DNA of 64,000 bases from Imperialibacter sp040222815 (GCF_040222815.1 NZ_JAVKCH010000042.1:74698-138697), one strand, 5' to 3'; numbered from the stretch's first letter, positions 32,858-41,177 are shown. Notes: generated from the letters alone by a model not told the origin. Numbers and translations: made by a program.

Positions 32858-33790
32858 ATGAAGGAAGTTCAAATTGAAGTTTCCGGTGTTGTTAAGCACT
32901 TCAAAGAAGTAAAAGCTGTCAACGGCATTGACCTTACTATTTACAAGGGCGAGTTTGTGGCTTTGCTTGGCCCGAATGGTGCTGGCAAGACTACACTAGT
33001 TGAGATGATAGAAGGCATTCAAAAGCCTGATGCCGGACAGATCCGGCTCAAAGGAATGACCTGGGTTCAGCACGCCAAACAATTGCACCAGATCATCGGG
33101 TTGTCGTTGCAGGAGACCCGCTTCATAGAAAAGCTGCGAGTGAGAGAAACGCTGGAGCTATTTGCCAGCTTTTATGGTTTGGGTAGCGAAAGAGTAGAGG
33201 AGGTGCTGGAACTGGTGAACCTTACCGAAAAGCAGAAGGCTTTCACTGATAAACTCTCGGGAGGCCAACGGCAGCGGATGGCATTGGGTATCTCGCTATT
33301 AAATGAGCCGGAAATTTTGCTCCTGGATGAGCCTACTACCGGGCTTGATCCCAATGCGAGAAGAGAGCTTTGGGAGATACTGCTGAACCTCAGAAAAAGA
33401 AAAGGCACCACGCTGATCCTCACAACACACTACATGGAAGAGGCTGCCTATTTGTGCGATCGAATTGTGATCATGGACCAGGGACGTATTTTGGCCGAAG
33501 GTACGTTGAAGCAGCTTCTCTCAAAGCATGTGAAAGGCGAGATCATTGACTTCACTGTTGACAGACCAATGGAGAGAGATGTTTTGCCCGGGCAACAAGC
33601 CATTTTAAACTACACATTCGATAAGGATACATTGAGCGGAGAGCTTTTGGTTACCGACATAGTGAAGTTCTTGCCAGACTTCCTGCTGTATGTGCAGCAA
33701 GAGAAAATCCGGATCGATTCGCTAGAGTGCCGAAAGATGACTCTCGACGATTTGTTTACTTCCATGACCGGTCGCCACATCAACCAATAA
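32858..33790 (+). CDS. ABC transporter ATP-binding protein
   Basis: A 310-residue ABC ATPase of the CcmA/DrrA type. Walker A is GPNGAGKTT (residues 38-46), the signature LSGGQRQRM at ~136, Walker B LLLDEPTTGLDP at ~157, and the switch His in LILTTHYMEEA at ~190. The C-terminal ~90 residues form the usual extra domain ending with MTLDDLFTSMTGR. It pairs with the ABC-2 permease gene starting 4 bp later. Substrate unknown: drug, lipid or polysaccharide export are all possible. Confidence 0.93.
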   Translation: MKEVQIEVSGVVKHFKEVKAVNGIDLTIYKGEFVALLGPNGAGKTTLVEMIEGIQKPDAGQIRLKGMTWVQHAKQLHQIIGLSLQETRFIEKLRVRETLELFASFYGLGSERVEEVLELVNLTEKQKAFTDKLSGGQRQRMALGISLLNEPEILLLDEPTTGLDPNARRELWEILLNLRKRKGTTLILTTHYMEEAAYLCDRIVIMDQGRILAEGTLKQLLSKHVKGEIIDFTVDRPMERDVLPGQQAILNYTFDKDTLSGELLVTDIVKFLPDFLLYVQQEKIRIDSLECRKMTLDDLFTSMTGRHINQ

Positions 33791-33794
33791 TCCA

Positions 33795-34838
33795 ATGAAG
33801 CATCCCATAGTATTATTGATTCTCACCAATTTCAGGGAGTTTCTACGCCAGCCAGGTGCTGTTTTTTGGGCCGTTTTTTTTCCTGTGCTGATGGCAGGCG
33901 GGTTAGGACTTGCCTTTACCCAAAAGGGGGAATTGAATCAAAAGATCGCTTTTGTTGGCAATGAACAAACTGAGGAAAAAAGCTGGAGCAAGAAGGTTGG
34001 CAATGAAACCACGGGCTTTACCAACTATGAGTTCCTGAATGTAGGTTTTGATGAAGGACTGGTATTGCTGAAAAGGGGAACGGTCGGTCTGATCGTGAAA
34101 AAGGAAGGGGAGAAGTACAAGTACCATTTTGACCCGCTGAACCCCGAAGCACAGCTGGCTTACATCAACCTGACCGCCGCACTGAACGGAAACGAAACAC
34201 TGTCAAACGGCGAAGATGTGGTGCCACTGAAGGAGATCGGCAGTAGATACATCGATTTTCTGGTGCCGGGTCTCATGGCCATGGGTGTGATGATGTCGTG
34301 CATGTGGGGCATCAGCTATGGCCTGATTGAGAAGAGGTCGAAGATGCTGCTGAGGCGCATGGTGGCAACTCCAATGCGGAAAGCCCACTTCATGACGGCC
34401 CTTCTGGTTTCACGAACGGTGATGAGCGCCATTGAGGCGTCGATACTCGTGGTTTTTTCGTGGCTTTTTTTCGATATCCGCATCGAAGGCAGCTTTCTCG
34501 CTCTTGTGGTGCTGTTTCTTTCCGGCACCTTAGCTTTTGCCGGCATAGCTGTGCTAACTGCCTCAAGAACAGATAATACCTATGTAGGAAATGGCATCCT
34601 CAACGCAGTGGTCATGCCAATGACGATACTTTCTGGTGTTTTCTTTAGCTACCATGGCTTTCCCGACTGGGCTGTGAGTGTTATCCGCTTGTTTCCACTG
34701 ACGATTTTTGCCGACACGGCCAGGGCCATCTTTATAGAAGGGGCAGGGTGGAGTCAGGTGATGTTGCCGGTAGGTGTGCTGGCAGGATTGGGTATGATTT
34801 GCATGTCAGTCGGCATGAAGGTGTTTAAATGGTATTAG
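33795..34838 (+). CDS. ABC-2 type transporter permease
   Basis: A 347-residue permease. One helix near the start (FWAVFFPVLMAGGLGLAF), an extracytoplasmic domain to ~150, then five helices from ~155 (FLVPGLMAMGVMMSCMWGIS; ILVVFSWLFFDI; LALVVLFLSGTLAFAGIAVL; MTILSGVFFSYHGF; LPVGVLAGLGMICMSVG). This is the ABC2_membrane_3 layout with the RRMVATPMRK coupling segment. It forms an exporter with the ATPase immediately upstream. Confidence 0.9.
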   Translation: MKHPIVLLILTNFREFLRQPGAVFWAVFFPVLMAGGLGLAFTQKGELNQKIAFVGNEQTEEKSWSKKVGNETTGFTNYEFLNVGFDEGLVLLKRGTVGLIVKKEGEKYKYHFDPLNPEAQLAYINLTAALNGNETLSNGEDVVPLKEIGSRYIDFLVPGLMAMGVMMSCMWGISYGLIEKRSKMLLRRMVATPMRKAHFMTALLVSRTVMSAIEASILVVFSWLFFDIRIEGSFLALVVLFLSGTLAFAGIAVLTASRTDNTYVGNGILNAVVMPMTILSGVFFSYHGFPDWAVSVIRLFPLTIFADTARAIFIEGAGWSQVMLPVGVLAGLGMICMSVGMKVFKWY

Positions 34839-34866
34839 GTAGCCCGGTTTTTAGACTCAGGCTACC
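34838..34866. terminator. Hairpin between convergent genes
   Basis: GGTAGCC (34838-34844) pairs with GGCTACC (34860-34866), just at the stop of the ABC-2 permease gene and 30 bp from the stop of the next, convergent gene. No strong T-tract, so function as a terminator is tentative. Confidence 0.4.
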
Positions 34867-34894
34867 CATTTGCTGACTTGTGTTCGTGATTGTA

Positions 34895-35410
34895 TTAATT
34901 TCCAATCTTATCCAAAGTCATTTCAAAAAACTGAAACCATGAAGTGCCCATGTTGATCTCGCCCTTCTCATACCATTGGCCTTTGTCGTTAATGGAGATA
35001 ATGTATCTCATATTTTCAGCGGGGTACCAGTAGAATTCCTCTCCGATTAATTCGCCTTTGAATTCACCTTTCCGCCCCGTGGATAGATAGGAGTAAAACG
35101 AGTAGTTGTTTTCACTTTTGTTGAATGTGACAATCGCCAATGCATTGTGGATGGCTTTGCTGCCTGAAAAACCTTTTCCTTCAATCAGTATGGCTGTACT
35201 GTCGAGTTTGAATCTGATGTCTTCCACCTGATCAAACTCTCGTCTGACCCTGTCTTGTCCGTACATCCATCCTTTGCCTCCCCACTGTCCGGTGATAAAG
35301 CCAAGCCTGGTGACTTCCGTTTTAGCGATGACATCTGTTTCAGGGGCCTGTGCCCAACCTATGAAGGGAACGAGTAATATGACGAGTATTAAATGAATGA
35401 TAGTTTTCAT
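34895..35410 (-). CDS. Secreted protein of unknown function, DUF1579-like
   Basis: A 171-residue exported protein with a signal peptide ending GWAQA (residue 21). The body is a string of beta strands (FITGQWGGKGWMYGQD, RREFDQVEDIRFKL, FYWYPAENMRYIISI), suggesting a lipocalin-like barrel as in DUF1579-related proteins; the match is by layout. Its promoter carries a dyad nearly identical to that upstream of the winged-helix operon at 35456-36302, so it probably belongs to the same regulon. Confidence 0.7.
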   Translation of the reverse strand: MKTIIHLILVILLVPFIGWAQAPETDVIAKTEVTRLGFITGQWGGKGWMYGQDRVRREFDQVEDIRFKLDSTAILIEGKGFSGSKAIHNALAIVTFNKSENNYSFYSYLSTGRKGEFKGELIGEEFYWYPAENMRYIISINDKGQWYEKGEINMGTSWFQFFEMTLDKIGN

Positions 35411-35416
35411 GATTAT

Positions 35417-35443
35417 AAATAAGTTTATTTTATAAACTAAATT
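35417..35443. promoter_or_regulatory. Operator-like dyad upstream of the secreted-protein gene
   Basis: AGTTTA-N5-TAAACT embedded in an AT-rich imperfect inverted repeat, 7-33 bp upstream of the start at 35410. Over a 21-bp core it agrees at 18 positions with the dyad at 36341-36361 in the promoter of the neighbouring operon. Confidence 0.65.
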
Positions 35444-35455
35444 GGTAAAAAAAAA

Positions 35456-35743
35456 TTATGGGAGGTACTTCTTCAAAGCCGTAACATAGGCTTCGAAAGC
35501 TTTAATACCTGTTGTGGTAATCTTACAAGTCGTTAAGGGTCTTTTGCCTTTGAAAGACTTGGAGATGCTGATGTACCCGGCCTGCTCCAACTTGTCGAGC
35601 TGCACACTGAGGTTGCCGGCAGTCGCCTGTGTCTTTTCCTTGATGAAGGTAAATTCGGCGTCCTCGAGGCTTATCAGTAGCGACATCACCGCCAAACGAA
35701 GTTGCGAATGCAATAGGGGATCTAATGGCTCAAAATTATCCAC
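35456..35743 (-). CDS. Winged-helix transcriptional regulator
   Basis: A 95-residue one-domain DNA-binding protein of the HTH_34/MarR-like group. LRLAVMSLLISLEDAEFTFI, then the HTH with recognition helix ATAGNLSVQLDKLEQAGYI, and the wing ISKSFKGKRPLTTCKIT. No ligand domain. It overlaps the upstream membrane-protein gene by 8 bp, so the two are translationally coupled. The pair of dyads at 36334-36368 and 35417-35443 are its likely binding sites (inference). In similar pairs the membrane protein is thought to sense or to be the controlled product. Confidence 0.88.
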   Translation of the reverse strand: MDNFEPLDPLLHSQLRLAVMSLLISLEDAEFTFIKEKTQATAGNLSVQLDKLEQAGYISISKSFKGKRPLTTCKITTTGIKAFEAYVTALKKYLP

Positions 35744-36302
35744 GTTCGGCTCTTTTTAGTAAGTATCCGGGAATCAGGTAACCCAATAAGATAGCAACTC
35801 CTGAGAGTGGGTACTGCTGTATTTCGGGCAAATTAAAGGAAATTAAGGCGGCTATCCATAAAACAAAACTCCCAGCTACAATTGGTGTGAACTTTAACAA
35901 GCTTCCAGTGATGAACATACCCATTCCAGCGATGAGTAGGATAACACCATTGTGGTTGAAATTAATGGTGTGCATCATAGCCAGGCAGATCACCATGCTG
36001 ATTCCAGCTGCCATCCACACCCTGCCATAGACCCGATCAATGTGCCCAACAGCACCCTCTTGTCCCATCTTTATTCCCATAACGACAGAAATAATGGCCG
36101 CCGGAATTGTAATAAGCCAGATCATATAGGGATGGGGAATGCCTGACAACGCAAGTCCGTAGTGCCCAAAGTTAGCAAAAGCGACTGTCCAGCCCCAGAG
36201 CAGTATCTGATTACTTCCGCCCTTGGCCACGTTGCGTTTCGCTTGCGTAATCATCTCTGTGATTAGCGACAAGCTTTCCTGGTGTGTGAGTTCGTCTTTC
36301 AT
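35736..36302 (-). CDS. Membrane protein of unknown function, partner of the regulator
   Basis: A 188-residue inner-membrane protein. A charged N-terminal helix (residues 1-27) precedes five or six hydrophobic segments (LLWGWTVAFANFGHYGLAL; MIWLITIPAAIISVVMGI; VWMAAGISMVICLAMM; GVILLIAGMGMFITGSLL; IVAGSFVLWIAALISF; SGVAILLGYLIPGYLL). I do not know a named family; similar small membrane proteins often precede a one-domain winged-helix gene in Bacteroidota. First gene of the two-gene operon, directly behind the operator-like dyad. Confidence 0.8.
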   Translation of the reverse strand: MKDELTHQESLSLITEMITQAKRNVAKGGSNQILLWGWTVAFANFGHYGLALSGIPHPYMIWLITIPAAIISVVMGIKMGQEGAVGHIDRVYGRVWMAAGISMVICLAMMHTINFNHNGVILLIAGMGMFITGSLLKFTPIVAGSFVLWIAALISFNLPEIQQYPLSGVAILLGYLIPGYLLKRAERG

Positions 36303-36333
36303 ATAAGTGTTTTTGTGTACTTATACGAATGTA

Positions 36334-36368
36334 GTATAAATTAGTTTAGATTATAAACTAATTTATAC
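36334..36368. promoter_or_regulatory. Operator: 35-bp inverted repeat upstream of the regulator operon
   Basis: GTATAAATTAGTTTA and its exact inverse, 15-bp arms with a 5-bp spacer, 32-66 bp upstream of the operon start at 36302. The core AGTTTA-N5-TAAACT recurs in front of the secreted-protein gene. It is the expected site for autoregulation by the winged-helix protein. Confidence 0.7.
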
Positions 36369-36404
36369 CTTTTTCATCAAAAGATACTCGGAGTAAGCTA
36401 TAGA

Positions 36405-37724
36405 CTAGTGAGTCAGAACCTCTTCTCCAACCTCCATTACCTCAACAACGCCACGGTTGTTGATTTCACGTAACTCGACTTTTTTGGTCTCGTTGATCAG
36501 GATGGGGTCGTATTTGGCAGCTACACGGATGTAATTCTCGGTGAAGCCGTGCATCACGCCGTCCTCAACGTCTTCCTCAAAAAGCACGGTGAACTGTCCG
36601 CCCAGGTTTTCTTCGTAGAACTTGCGGCGTTTCTTTTCAGAAAGAGAGCGAAGCATTTTGGAGCGTTTGTTACGATCCTTCATGGGCACCACGCCGTCCA
36701 TTTCGATGGCATCGGTGTTGGCTCTTTCGGAATAGGTGAACACGTGCAGGTAGGAGATGTCAAGCTCGTTCAAAAACTGATAGGTTTCCAGAAAATCCTC
36801 CTCTCTTTCGCCGGGAAAGCCAACGATGACATCGACACCAATGCAGCAATGAGGCATCAACCTTTTAATAGTAGCTACCCGTTCGGCATACAACTCCCGC
36901 AGGTAACGGCGGTTCATGCGCTGCAAAATCTTGTTGCTTCCCGACTGCAGGGGAATATGAAAGTGCGGCACGAACCTTTTCGATTTTGATACGAAATTGA
37001 TGATTTCTTTTGTCAGCAAATTGGGCTCGATGGAGGAAATACGGAAACGGTTAATGCCTTCCACCTCATCTAACGCTTTGACCAAATCGAGGAATTTCTC
37101 CACTCTTCGACCATCCTGAATACCAAAGTCGCCAATGTTCACACCGGTCAGCACAACTTCCTTCACGTCGGTGTCAGCTATTTCTCTGGCGGCATTCACA
37201 ATGTTGGCTATGCTGTCGCTGCGGCTTTTGCCACGGGCCAGGGGTATGGTGCAAAATGCGCAGCCGTAGTTGCAGCCGTCCTGTACCTTAAGGAAAGTAC
37301 GGGTGCGGTCGCCGTAAGAATAGGAGTGATTGAAACGTTTCGCTTCTTTGATTTCAGAAGCAAATACTTGTGGTTTTTCTTTCTTCTCAAAACCATCCAG
37401 GTAGTCGATTAGCTGGAATTTTTCGGCTGCCCCGAGCACGGCATCTACCCCAGGAATCTCCGATATTTCCACGGGCTTCAGCTGGGCATAGCAACCAACA
37501 ATGGTTACGTACGAATCCGGAGAAATCTTTTTGGCCTCCTGCACCACTTTGCGGCACTTCTTATCGGCGTTTTCCGTCACCGAGCAGGTATTGATTACGA
37601 AAATGTCTGGAGAATCAGAGAAATCGACCTTCAGATAGCCACGGTTTTCGAACATGCGTGCGATCGTAGAGGTCTCAGAATAGTTGAGCTTGCAGCCCAG
37701 GGTATAGAATGCCACCTTTTTCAT
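36405..37724 (-). CDS. mtaB: tRNA (N6-threonylcarbamoyladenosine(37)-C2)-methylthiotransferase
   Basis: A 439-residue radical-SAM methylthiotransferase that turns t6A37 of ANN-decoding tRNAs into ms2t6A. The N-terminal UPF0004 domain has cluster ligands in YTLGCKLNYSET, VINTCSVTENAD and IVGCYAQLKP; the radical-SAM CxxxCxxC is in DGCNYGCAFCTIP at ~145-153. A C-terminal TRAM-like region follows after ~375. MtaB is preferred over MiaB and RimO because of the GCKLNYSE opening and the CTIPLARGKSRS continuation. Stands alone. Confidence 0.92.
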   Translation of the reverse strand: MKKVAFYTLGCKLNYSETSTIARMFENRGYLKVDFSDSPDIFVINTCSVTENADKKCRKVVQEAKKISPDSYVTIVGCYAQLKPVEISEIPGVDAVLGAAEKFQLIDYLDGFEKKEKPQVFASEIKEAKRFNHSYSYGDRTRTFLKVQDGCNYGCAFCTIPLARGKSRSDSIANIVNAAREIADTDVKEVVLTGVNIGDFGIQDGRRVEKFLDLVKALDEVEGINRFRISSIEPNLLTKEIINFVSKSKRFVPHFHIPLQSGSNKILQRMNRRYLRELYAERVATIKRLMPHCCIGVDVIVGFPGEREEDFLETYQFLNELDISYLHVFTYSERANTDAIEMDGVVPMKDRNKRSKMLRSLSEKKRRKFYEENLGGQFTVLFEEDVEDGVMHGFTENYIRVAAKYDPILINETKKVELREINNRGVVEVMEVGEEVLTH

Positions 37725-37935
37725 TGGAGGGCAAAGGTAAGGAGATTAGACCAAAATCGGTATTGGCAGCGGAAAGATGATACGTGGGTCTTGGTGAATC
37801 CATCGTATCCTGCGAAAAGGGATGGGCTAATGAGGTGATAAGAATCAGAAATTGAGGTGATTAAAGTTTTTAGGAGATATAATATGATTGGCTAGCTTGA
37901 CAAAGTACCAATTCTCACGCAAAACCCATTCAGTC

Positions 37936-38766
37936 ATGAAAACGATACTCATTCCCACCGATTTTTCATCCAGTGCCAATAATGCGCTTAGAGTAGCAGC
38001 ACTCATAGCCAGGCAGGCCAAGGCAGAGATACATCTGCTTCACTCAGTAAGAACCAACATCGATTGGGCGCATTTGCCGATAGAAAAAAGAGGGTCGTAT
38101 CCGGAAACACTTGCCAATATAGAAAAAGCGGAAAGTCAACTGGAGAAAGAGTCGTGGAAGCCATTACTCAAGGGACTGAAGATTCACACTCACCTTGTCA
38201 CCGGAAACACGTATGAGCAGATTATTCACTTTGCGAACAAGAAAGTAAAGGCAGACCTTGTGGTGATGGGATCGCATGGGCCGGATGAACCAAAGGAGTT
38301 GTTTATTGGCTCCAATGCACAGAAGACAATGAGAATGGCGCAGTGTCCTGTGCTCACAGTCAAGAAAAACTTCAAAGGAAAGACGTTCAAGAAAATAATG
38401 TTTGCTTCTGATTTTGCTGAGAATGTAAATGCTTCCTTTGAGAAGATTTTGGACGTGGCCAAAGCGGTGAAGGCAAAGATTGAGATGGTGTTTATCAACA
38501 CGCCGACAGACTTTAAGAATGACGACACTATCAATCAGATAATGGACAGATTTATAGCGAAGTATCCTGGGGTGAAATTCAGCAAGGCTGTTTACAATCA
38601 TCAGTTACCTGACAGGGGAATACTTAACTACAGTCTTACTTCTAAGCCAGACATGATTTCATTGGTCACTCACGGCAACAGGCATATTCCGCATTATCTG
38701 CTTGGCGTGACGGAAACCCTCGTTTATCATTCCGATTTTCCGGTGTTGAGTATGAATATAAAGTAG
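37936..38766 (+). CDS. Universal stress protein, two tandem Usp domains
   Basis: A 276-residue cytoplasmic protein of two UspA-like domains. Start at 37936: MKTILIPTDFSSSANNALRV. Domain 1 ends with the nucleotide-binding motif VVMGSHGPDEPKELFIGSNAQ and the strand CPVLTVK (G2xG9xN form). Domain 2 begins KKIMFASDFAENV and ends LVTHGNRHIPHYLLGVTETL with a less perfect ATP motif. Tandem Usp proteins are common in this phylum and respond to energy or redox stress. Alone, with its own terminator. Confidence 0.92.
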   Translation: MKTILIPTDFSSSANNALRVAALIARQAKAEIHLLHSVRTNIDWAHLPIEKRGSYPETLANIEKAESQLEKESWKPLLKGLKIHTHLVTGNTYEQIIHFANKKVKADLVVMGSHGPDEPKELFIGSNAQKTMRMAQCPVLTVKKNFKGKTFKKIMFASDFAENVNASFEKILDVAKAVKAKIEMVFINTPTDFKNDDTINQIMDRFIAKYPGVKFSKAVYNHQLPDRGILNYSLTSKPDMISLVTHGNRHIPHYLLGVTETLVYHSDFPVLSMNIK

Positions 38767-38787
38767 GCTAGCTGGTTTCTTTGAATG

Positions 38788-38831
38788 GCCAGCCCTTCCA
38801 TCTGCGAGTTATTTGGAAGGGCTGGCTTTTT
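38788..38831 (+). terminator. Rho-independent terminator of the Usp gene
   Basis: GCCAGCCCTTCCA and its exact inverse (13-bp arms, 38788-38800 and 38814-38826) followed by TTTTT, 22 bp past the stop codon. Confidence 0.85.
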
Positions 38832-38968
38832 GTTTCCTAAAAGCTGGCCTGGCTTCTGTGTTGCTTTGACTGATTGGGCACAAGAAAAATTGTTTGCACG
38901 ATTAGTTATTTGAATCAAAAGTGTTTCTGCTTAGTTTGAATCAATAATTGTAAACTGAAAGTCAACTG

Positions 38969-39136
38969 ATGAAGCCATCAATCCATCGTTTGCTTGAAGG
39001 AAACGAACTGTATCACAAAGGCAAGACGAGAAAAGATCCTGAGTTTTTTCTTCGTACTTCTCAAGGCCAGCAACCCAAATTTGAAAGAAGGCTTGCTTAC
39101 AGGCCGTTTTACTCAGCCAAACCCGACGTACTATGA
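38969..39136 (+). CDS. 55-residue ORF resembling a beta-carbonic anhydrase N-terminus
   Basis: ATG at 38969, stop TGA at 39134-39136, which overlaps the bestrophin start as ATGA. The first ~33 residues (LLEGNELYHKGKTRKDPEFF, then QGQQPKF) are close in pattern to the opening helix of bacterial beta-carbonic anhydrases (LLEGN...DPEFF...GQxPKF). The cluster of zinc ligands that should follow (CSDSR) is absent; instead it goes on ERRLAYRPFYSAK and stops. It may be a real short coupled leader gene or a truncated carbonic anhydrase. No other use of this stretch is seen. Confidence 0.5.
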   Translation: MKPSIHRLLEGNELYHKGKTRKDPEFFLRTSQGQQPKFERRLAYRPFYSAKPDVL

Positions 39137-40056
39137 TAGTATATGAATCGAATCGCTTCTGGGTAAAGGACATGGTGAACTTCACCAGGAGCTATACAAT
39201 GAAGAAAATTGTTTTCGGTGTGGGGCTGATTGGTTCCTATACGGCTTTGGTTTGCTTTGTCTATCAGTTTTATGGGCTGGAATCCAATTTGCATTCGGGC
39301 ATCTACTCTCTGCTGGGCGTTATTTTGAGTATTCTCCTCGTTTTCCGAACCAACACCGCCTACGACCGGTGGTGGGAGGGACGCAAACAATGGGGTGCGC
39401 TGGTGAACAACTGCCGCAATTATGCTATCATGGTGGAGAGTCTGTTGCCGACGGATGACAAGGATACCCGCAAATTCTTTGCGAAGCATATCGCCAACTT
39501 TTGTATTGCTTTGAGGGATCATCTCAGAGACGGAGTGCGGACAGACGCCCTTTTGATGCTTTCAAGTGAAGAATTGAATGAGTTGGAACCTAAGAAGCAC
39601 AAGCCTAATCACATCTCCCTATGGCTGAACAAGAAAATGGTTGTGCTGCAAAAATCCGGTGTTTTGTCGGAGGCTGATGCGATAAATATGAAAATTCATC
39701 ACAACGCTCTGCTCGATATACTGGGTGCCTGTGAACGAATCAAGAAAACGCCTATTCCTTTTTCCTATGCGGTGCATATCAAACTCTTTATAACGATTTA
39801 TGGAGTAATGCTTCCCTATGGCATGATCGCCGATTTTGGCTACCACACAATAGGGCTTGTCATGGTGATTTTCTTCGCTTTGCTCGGCCTTGAGCTAATG
39901 GCGGAGGAGGTGGAGGAGCCCTTTGGCATAGACTGTAATGACTTACCCACCGGCGACATCGCTCATAACATAAAGAACAATGTGTTTGAGATATTATTGG
40001 ATGAACGGCCACTTAAAGAGGACGTGAAAAGAGAGCTTTACGAGAAGGTGCATTGA
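39133..40056 (+). CDS. Bestrophin family (UPF0187) channel protein
   Basis: A 307-residue membrane protein of the bacterial bestrophin family, pentameric ion channels of the inner membrane. Marks: the opening RFWVKDMVNFTRSYT, helix VFGVGLIGSYTALVCFVYQF, the conserved LLVFRTNTAYDRWWEGRKQW, and IPFSYAVHIKLFITIYGVML and FGIDCNDLPTGDI in the C-terminal half. Its start overlaps the stop of the 55-codon ORF (ATGA). Its stop abuts that of the convergent VOC gene with no gap. Transported ion cannot be told; some relatives conduct cations, others anions. Confidence 0.93.
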   Translation: MIVYESNRFWVKDMVNFTRSYTMKKIVFGVGLIGSYTALVCFVYQFYGLESNLHSGIYSLLGVILSILLVFRTNTAYDRWWEGRKQWGALVNNCRNYAIMVESLLPTDDKDTRKFFAKHIANFCIALRDHLRDGVRTDALLMLSSEELNELEPKKHKPNHISLWLNKKMVVLQKSGVLSEADAINMKIHHNALLDILGACERIKKTPIPFSYAVHIKLFITIYGVMLPYGMIADFGYHTIGLVMVIFFALLGLELMAEEVEEPFGIDCNDLPTGDIAHNIKNNVFEILLDERPLKEDVKRELYEKVH

Positions 40057-40461
40057 TCAGTCTTCGTAGAACTCTATGGGAAGATCATCCGGATCACTGA
40101 AGAACGTAAACCTTTTGCCGGTGTGCGGATCAACCCGAAGGTCTTCGCAATCAACGCCCCTGGATTCAAGATAGCTTTTGGCCAACTCTATATTGTTTAC
40201 CTTTAAAGCCAGGTGCCTTAGGCCGCAAGCTTCAGGTCTTGAAGGCCGTTCGGGTGTGTTCGGGAAGGAAAACAGCTCTATTTGATAAACTCCGTTTATT
40301 TTTAGATCAAGCTTCCAGGAATCTCTTTCTTTTCTGTAAACCTCTCTAAGCGTTTCAAACCCCAGAATTTCGGTATAGAATCTCTTCGAGGCCGGGTAGT
40401 TGGAGCAAATAATAGCGATGTGGTGAACCCCGGAAACAAAGAAAGGTGAATCTTTTTGCAT
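40057..40461 (-). CDS. VOC family protein, YaeR/GloA2 type
   Basis: A 134-residue glyoxalase-fold protein (YaeR-like). GVHHIAIICSNYPASKRFYT at the start carries the first metal His. ELFSFPNTPERPSRPEACGLRHLALKV holds the middle ligands, read in the parts YQIELFSFP and GLRHLALKV, and the last is the Glu of DLPIEFYED. Start at 40461 (MQKDSPF) is chosen over 40476, since it lies in the loop of a perfect inverted repeat. The gene ends head-on against the bestrophin gene. Confidence 0.9.
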   Translation of the reverse strand: MQKDSPFFVSGVHHIAIICSNYPASKRFYTEILGFETLREVYRKERDSWKLDLKINGVYQIELFSFPNTPERPSRPEACGLRHLALKVNNIELAKSYLESRGVDCEDLRVDPHTGKRFTFFSDPDDLPIEFYED

Positions 40462-40477
40462 AGAACAAAGATTCACC
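40445..40477 (-). promoter_or_regulatory. Inverted repeat with the VOC start codon in its loop
   Basis: On the minus strand GGTGAATCTTT, an 11-base loop that contains the ATG, then AAAGATTCACC. The arms are perfect (11 bp). In the mRNA the start codon would sit in a hairpin loop and codons 3-6 would pair with the leader. It also lies 33 bp past the plug-protein gene stop, so it could instead help terminate that transcript. Confidence 0.55.
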
Positions 40478-40509
40478 GTCCTGAAATAGAAGTCAACTTT
40501 GTCGTTGCT

Positions 40510-40983
40510 TTATTTTTTCTTGGTAAAAATCTGAATCACACCATTGGATCCCCGCATGCCATACATCTGCTGGCCTTCAGCACCTTTGATAACATTGACA
40601 GTTTTGATGTCATTCACATCAACAGCACTCACAGCGTCGGCATAGCTGTTGCCTATGGCTGTATTGTTGATAACATACAATGGGCTGTTGTTTCCTCCAA
40701 CAGAGGACATTCCTCTCACCATTACATTTACACTGCTGCCTCGCTGGTCAATTTGCAAACCCGGAATTCTGCGCAAGTAATCCACCAGTTGCATGCTGTT
40801 ATTGTTCATCGACGAGACACTGCCGGCTTTTGTGTCAGACGAGTCGTCCATTTTGATAGATATTGTATCGCTGTCATCACTACTTTCTGTGGTGGAGGCC
40901 GTTTTGTTGGCAGCACAAGACGAAAGAAGCACGATCACTATTGATGTGGCGATAAGGCGGTTGAAAGTAAAAAATGTTTTCAT
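40510..40983 (-). CDS. Stand-alone TonB-receptor plug-domain lipoprotein
   Basis: A 157-residue lipoprotein. Lipobox LLSSC (Cys23). A Ser/Asp-rich linker runs to ~60, then a TonB-dependent-receptor plug fold: LVDYLRRIPGLQIDQRGSSV, VMVRGMSSVGGNNSPLYVIN, DIKTVNVIKGAEGQQMYGMR, and the closing SNGVIQIFTKKK. There is no beta-barrel and no room for one: the domain is complete and stops. It is divergent from the TonB-dependent receptor gene at 41178. Such free plugs may dock on or regulate barrels; this is inference. Confidence 0.85.
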   Translation of the reverse strand: MKTFFTFNRLIATSIVIVLLSSCAANKTASTTESSDDSDTISIKMDDSSDTKAGSVSSMNNNSMQLVDYLRRIPGLQIDQRGSSVNVMVRGMSSVGGNNSPLYVINNTAIGNSYADAVSAVDVNDIKTVNVIKGAEGQQMYGMRGSNGVIQIFTKKK

Positions 40984-41177
40984 AGGTATGATACGTTTTA
41001 TGGTGGTAAGCTATTTTCAATGAAATTACGAAAAATGGCCGTCAATGAGCTGGCGAAAAACAATTTTTGACAATTAAAAAGCCTCGTCTGTATAAATTAT
41101 TGAGTAATGTGGACTTCAAGTGATTACTTTTGAACGAAACCTCTTACAAACAGTAGATAAATTTAAAACTGATAAAA

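Noticed and set aside
41040..41177. Cobalamin riboswitch in front of the TonB receptor
   Set aside because: No B12 box and too little sequence; the leader is plain AT-rich DNA.
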